A stretch of DNA of 64,000 nt from an uncultured Bacteroidota bacterium. GTDB taxonomy: Bacteria; Bacteroidota; Bacteroidia; Chitinophagales; Chitinophagaceae. Positions 59,621-64,000 of this stretch are shown here, piece by piece (positions within the stretch are counted from its first letter, which is position 1; every line of letters begins with the position of its first letter). A program made the translations under genes and the position numbers. The stretch is taken from contig CAIRZD010000130.1 of the NCBI GenBank assembly GCA_903882965.1, positions 1 to 64,000 on the forward strand, given 5' to 3'. The notes below the pieces were generated by a model that had not been told where the DNA came from, did not search any database, and saw only the letters and a list, made by a program, of their open reading frames with translations.

Positions 59621-62167
59621 ATGAGCAATTTTACTTCATCCAGCTCTGTACCCTCTAAATATGCATATGCAAGAGTATGTAGGGTAGTAAGCCTAATTTA
59701 TTCGGCTCTTGCAGGCAAAAAACAAATACGGTTTGTAATGGCCGGCTTGTTGTTTTTATTGGTAAGCAGTATGGGCAATAAAGCATTTGCATTTGGAACA
59801 ACATATTATTACCCAACCTCTGTTACTGCAGGCGGCGGCGGTACTTATTGCGTAGGTAGCACCGCAACAGGATTGACTGGTACAATTAACGATGGAAGTT
59901 CCACTGCTACAGGGGGGACAAGTTCTACCGTTACATGGACATGGTATTACAACACTACGGGAGCTACCGGCACCACTGCGGGTGCGACATCCGTTTTAAC
60001 CGGGGGGCCTTATACCGCAGGTAGTGGAAGTACATCCGCTCCGCTTCCATCGGCAAATATTTCTACTGCTACTCCAGGTACTTATTATTACTTCCTTTGT
60101 GTGAACTATGCGGGGGGTACTTATGGTAGTGGATCTTTGTTTTCGAACTTAATTACTGTAACCGTTAATTCCACGCTGCCAATTACGGGCACTACAACGA
60201 TTTGCCAGGGTTCTACTACTACGTTAGGTGACGCTACTCCGGGAGGGACGTGGAGCAGCACCGTACCCGGCGTGGCGACGGTTACTAGCGGTGGTGGTTT
60301 AGTCACGGGTATTTCCGGTGGGTTGACGAGTATCGTTTACAGTGCCGGTTGTGGCGCTCCGGCAACTATCACTGTATCAGTAACTGCAATTCCATCGGCT
60401 ATTACCGGTCCAGGTGCTGTCTGTATAGGAAACACGATCACGTTGTCAGATAGCCCATTCGGTGCGTGGGGGAGTTCAAATACCTCAGTTGCTACTGTTG
60501 CTCCTACCACAGGTGTAGTATCGGGGTTAACAAGTGGTACAACCAATATAACCTACAGCAATGGCTGTGGCACACCCGCGTCAACGATAATTACTGTTAA
60601 TCCACTACCACCAAGTATTACCGGACCAGATAGTTTGTGCCCAGGTGGTGCTACTATCACGTTAAATGATGCAACGACAGGTGGTACATGGTCTAGTTCG
60701 ATGCCTACTGTTGCTGCCGCAGGCCTTGTTACCGGAGTAATAACCAGTGGCCTATCAGGTACTACAACGATCACTTATACATCGCCGTTAACCTGCATTA
60801 CGACTAAAGTGGTAACAGTAGAACCATTACCCGCACCAATAGGAGGGATACTCCATGAGTGTGCAGGTACGCAGGTTACTTTGACAAATACTACTATTGG
60901 TGGGACATGGGTAAGCAGTACCCCTCCGGTAGCCAGCATTGATACTAATAGCGGGCTTGTGACCGGCGTATCGGGTGGAACAACTGTGATCACTTATATT
61001 ACTGCCTGTGGTTCTATCACAGCCATAGATACATCAATTGCCGCTCCTGATCCGATAGTAGGGAATGGCAGCGTATGTCTTGGCAGCGCTACTACTTTTG
61101 CAGATATACCAACAGGCGGTACCTGGACTAGCAGTACACCAGGAACAGCATCAGTACTTTCGGGATCAGGTGTGATAACTGGAGTAACTGTGGGAACGGC
61201 AACTATTACTTATACTATTCCTCCGGGATGCTCTGCGATAAAATCGGTAAATGTAGTGGCATTACCCCCGGCAATAAGTGGTGTTAAACACACTTGCATT
61301 GGTATGACAACCACTTTAAATGATGCATTTACAGGCGGGACATGGAGTAGTTTACAAACTTACGTAGCCAGCGTAAATGATGCAAGCGGTATTGTAACCG
61401 GAGTAACGGCAGATACTGCTAATATTGTTTATACTGATGCCGCAGGCTGTAAGACCAGCACAACTGTGACCGTAAACCCATCACCGGATTCAATAGTCAC
61501 CGGGTTTATTGCTAACTGCAGCTCAACGATGGATACTATGTATGATGCTACTCCAGGAGGCGCATGGAGTAGCGGTGCCACTGCGGTTGCGACGATAAGT
61601 GCTGCAGGTGTTGTTACAACACTTACAGGGGGAACAGCAATTATCACTTATAAATTACCTACCGGCTGTTTGGTAAGTAAATCATTTAGTGTGCATCCGC
61701 TTCCTTCACCAATTGTAACCTGGGATTGGGCTACGAATACATTTTTCACGAATAATATTTATGTAACCTACCAATGGTATGATTCTATCCAAGGACAAAT
61801 TAACGGAGCAAATGCTTTCCAGACAGCGGCTTTATATAATGGATATTACTGGGTAGTAGTAACAGATACCAATGGATGCACGGCTGCGTCAGGGCATGTT
61901 CATTACAATACAAATATGACCGGAGTGCCGACAGTCAATAGTGGTACAGTTTTGCGTATTTATCCTAATCCGGCGAATGGGGTTGTTTATATAGAATCGG
62001 GGATACGGGTACGTGCTGTGATTAGGGGAATAGATGGGAAAACGGAGCTGGAGGAAGTAGATGCCAAGCAGCTTGATATAAGCAGGTTGGCAAACGGGAT
62101 ATATTTCATTTCGCTGTATGCAGATAGCGGGCAGCGATTGATTGTGGAGAAGCTTATAAAACAATAG
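59621..62167 (+). CDS. Big_2 repeat protein with T9SS sorting domain (848 aa)
   Basis: 'TTTLGDATPGGTWSSTVPGVATVTSGGGLVTGISGG' style repeats; C-term 'LRIYPNPANGVVYIES...IRGIDGKTELEE...LANGIYFISLYADSGQRLIVEKLIKQ'. Confidence 0.92.
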   Translation: MSNFTSSSSVPSKYAYARVCRVVSLIYSALAGKKQIRFVMAGLLFLLVSSMGNKAFAFGTTYYYPTSVTAGGGGTYCVGSTATGLTGTINDGSSTATGGTSSTVTWTWYYNTTGATGTTAGATSVLTGGPYTAGSGSTSAPLPSANISTATPGTYYYFLCVNYAGGTYGSGSLFSNLITVTVNSTLPITGTTTICQGSTTTLGDATPGGTWSSTVPGVATVTSGGGLVTGISGGLTSIVYSAGCGAPATITVSVTAIPSAITGPGAVCIGNTITLSDSPFGAWGSSNTSVATVAPTTGVVSGLTSGTTNITYSNGCGTPASTIITVNPLPPSITGPDSLCPGGATITLNDATTGGTWSSSMPTVAAAGLVTGVITSGLSGTTTITYTSPLTCITTKVVTVEPLPAPIGGILHECAGTQVTLTNTTIGGTWVSSTPPVASIDTNSGLVTGVSGGTTVITYITACGSITAIDTSIAAPDPIVGNGSVCLGSATTFADIPTGGTWTSSTPGTASVLSGSGVITGVTVGTATITYTIPPGCSAIKSVNVVALPPAISGVKHTCIGMTTTLNDAFTGGTWSSLQTYVASVNDASGIVTGVTADTANIVYTDAAGCKTSTTVTVNPSPDSIVTGFIANCSSTMDTMYDATPGGAWSSGATAVATISAAGVVTTLTGGTAIITYKLPTGCLVSKSFSVHPLPSPIVTWDWATNTFFTNNIYVTYQWYDSIQGQINGANAFQTAALYNGYYWVVVTDTNGCTAASGHVHYNTNMTGVPTVNSGTVLRIYPNPANGVVYIESGIRVRAVIRGIDGKTELEEVDAKQLDISRLANGIYFISLYADSGQRLIVEKLIKQ

Positions 62168-62177
62168 TATATAAAAG

Positions 62178-62215
62178 CACTAGCTTGAATTCTGAGATCA
62201 GAATTCAAGCTAGTG
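62178..62215. terminator. Perfect 18-bp inverted repeat with 2-nt centre
   Basis: CACTAGCTTGAATTCTGA-ga-TCAGAATTCAAGCTAGTG between two Big_2 genes. Confidence 0.6.
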
Positions 62216-62262
62216 TTGGATTTTGTTAAAAGGGTACAAATTAATTTAGTTATTTAGCATTT

Positions 62263-64000
62263 ATGAAGAAAATATATTTACTGATTATTTTTTGTTGTTT
62301 GAGTATTTCCGGTTTCTCAGTTTGTGTTACCCCTCCTACGGCTATCACCGGGCCTACTTCTGTATGTGCCGGTAATTCAATAAACTTAACAGATGGTGTC
62401 GCGGGTGGTGTATGGTCCAGTACTAATGGTAGCGGCACCGGCACTGTAGGATCTACATCAGGTATTGTGAATGGTATTTCTGCAGGTACTATTACTATTT
62501 CGTATACAACCGCCGGATGCACTCCTGCAACTTATGTTGTTACGGTTAATGCTTATCCGAGCGCAATCACCGGGCCCGCCACAACAGTATGTGTTGGCGG
62601 CACATTATCATTAACTGATGTTACGACAGGAGGAATTTGGGGTAGTACTTTTACCACAACTGCGACGGTTGACCCGACCGGAGTTGTTACCGGGAATGGT
62701 GCCGGACCAGTAACAATATCATATAATGTGGCGGGATGTGCGGTGACTTATCCAGTGACAGTTAACCCCATACCCATGGCCGTTACGGGGCCTAGTTCGG
62801 TATGCATCGGTCATACTATTTTGTTATCCGATATTTCGCCCGGTGGTACATGGAGTAGCAGTACCCCTGCCGTAGCAAGCGTAGGATCAAACACAGGCAT
62901 TGTGACCGGAGTAGCCTCCGGTGCAACTTATATTACTTACACGTATACTGCTACCGGTTGTTATGCAGCAGCAGTTTTGGAAAATGTAAATACTAATCCG
63001 GCAGCGATATCGGGAGCAACATCTGTGTGCCAGGGTGATTCAACAATATTAAGCGATATTAGTGGCGGCGGCACGTGGAGTTCTTCAAATCCACCAATTG
63101 CATCCATTGGTTCATCAACCGGTGTTGTGACGGGGGGGAGCTTGCTAGGGACTACGACTATTACATATACGTACATTACAACCGGCTGTTTTGTAACCCA
63201 GACGATGAGCGTAAATGCAAACCCTGCTGTTATTACCGGGTCGGGTTTAGTATGTGTTGGGGGTACTATTACATTGTCAGATCTAACGCCTGGAGGTACC
63301 TGGAGCAGTGCTGAATTCTGGGTAGCGTCTGTTGGGTCCACAGGTGTTGTTACCGGCCTTACCGGCGGTGCGACCAGCACGATATCTTATACCATAGCAA
63401 ATGGCTGCTTCACTACTTATATCGATAGTGTAATAACACCACCATCAATGATAACAGGCGATACCACTTTATGTGTAGGTTACGCCACCACATTCTTAGA
63501 TTCTATAAGTGGTGGGACATGGAGCAGCAGTGCGCCGGGAAGTGCGTATTTTGCCTCCCCTTCATCGGGTGTTATTACTGCAACAGCTCCCGGGGTTGTT
63601 ACTGTAACTTATAGTGTGACGATGTGTCCATCTGTTTCGCATAACGTAACAGTAAATCCTGTACCTGCAACTATTACCGGTGCAAGCAGTTTGTGTGATA
63701 GTGTGCATTCTTATTTATATGATCTTACTCCCGGTGGTTTATGGACCAGTAGTGATTCAACGCATGCCAGAGTAGTTTCGTATCCCGATACAGGTGTTGC
63801 CGTAGGGGTATCACTTGGCACAGCAGTTATCAGCTATACCCTGCCAACCGGATGTTTTGTTGTATTACCGGTAACGGTTAATCCGCTGGCGCCGCCAATT
63901 GCCGGTACGGATACTATTTGTTCTACCGGCTCTACGTGGCTTACTGATATAGTAGGTGGTGGTACATGGACCAGTAGTAATATGGCCGTGGCAACGATAA
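62263..64000 (+). CDS. Big_2/Ig-like repeat protein, 3' end outside window
   Basis: ATG 62263 with signal peptide MKKIYLLIIFCCLSISGFS; frame open to the last base ('GGTWTSSNMAVATI'); absent from the supplied ORF track because no stop is in the window. Confidence 0.92.
   Translation, partial: MKKIYLLIIFCCLSISGFSVCVTPPTAITGPTSVCAGNSINLTDGVAGGVWSSTNGSGTGTVGSTSGIVNGISAGTITISYTTAGCTPATYVVTVNAYPSAITGPATTVCVGGTLSLTDVTTGGIWGSTFTTTATVDPTGVVTGNGAGPVTISYNVAGCAVTYPVTVNPIPMAVTGPSSVCIGHTILLSDISPGGTWSSSTPAVASVGSNTGIVTGVASGATYITYTYTATGCYAAAVLENVNTNPAAISGATSVCQGDSTILSDISGGGTWSSSNPPIASIGSSTGVVTGGSLLGTTTITYTYITTGCFVTQTMSVNANPAVITGSGLVCVGGTITLSDLTPGGTWSSAEFWVASVGSTGVVTGLTGGATSTISYTIANGCFTTYIDSVITPPSMITGDTTLCVGYATTFLDSISGGTWSSSAPGSAYFASPSSGVITATAPGVVTVTYSVTMCPSVSHNVTVNPVPATITGASSLCDSVHSYLYDLTPGGLWTSSDSTHARVVSYPDTGVAVGVSLGTAVISYTLPTGCFVVLPVTVNPLAPPIAGTDTICSTGSTWLTDIVGGGTWTSSNMAVATI

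Overview
This is a chromosomal window from a Bacteroidota bacterium, probably Chitinophagaceae-like. The evidence is T9SS-type C-terminal sorting domains, TAnnTTTG-like promoter boxes and DUF4836/DUF3127/DUF2795 families. Ordinary housekeeping genes are present: ppk1-ppx, groES-groEL, purL, folB, nadK, a lolD-like ABC ATPase, tRNA-His and a LOG-family protein. They are interspersed with an unusually dense set of very large secreted, repeat-built proteins. (i) A giant Big_2/Ig-like repeat protein (>4580 aa visible, 5' end outside the window) has four near-identical 243-bp repeats and an internal ~2-kb segmental duplication about 6.59 kb apart. (ii) A 715-aa Big_2 protein carries a T9SS tail. 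(iii) A 3388-aa mosaic has five ~1.45-kb IPT/TIG + FG-GAP modules, then Big_2, NHL and T9SS tail. (iv, v) 586-aa and 848-aa Ig/Big_2 T9SS proteins follow. (vi) Another Big_2 giant runs off the right edge. The strongest leads are the Cys-paired Big_2 array family with its layered repeat structure, a methyltransferase plus a KS-like protein lacking the active-site Cys, a CIRCE-like inverted repeat upstream of groESL, intergenic palindromic repeat elements, and a DUF4105/Lnb-like protein. I saw no CRISPR array, rRNA, transposase or prophage. All family calls are from reading the sequence by eye; no searches were run.
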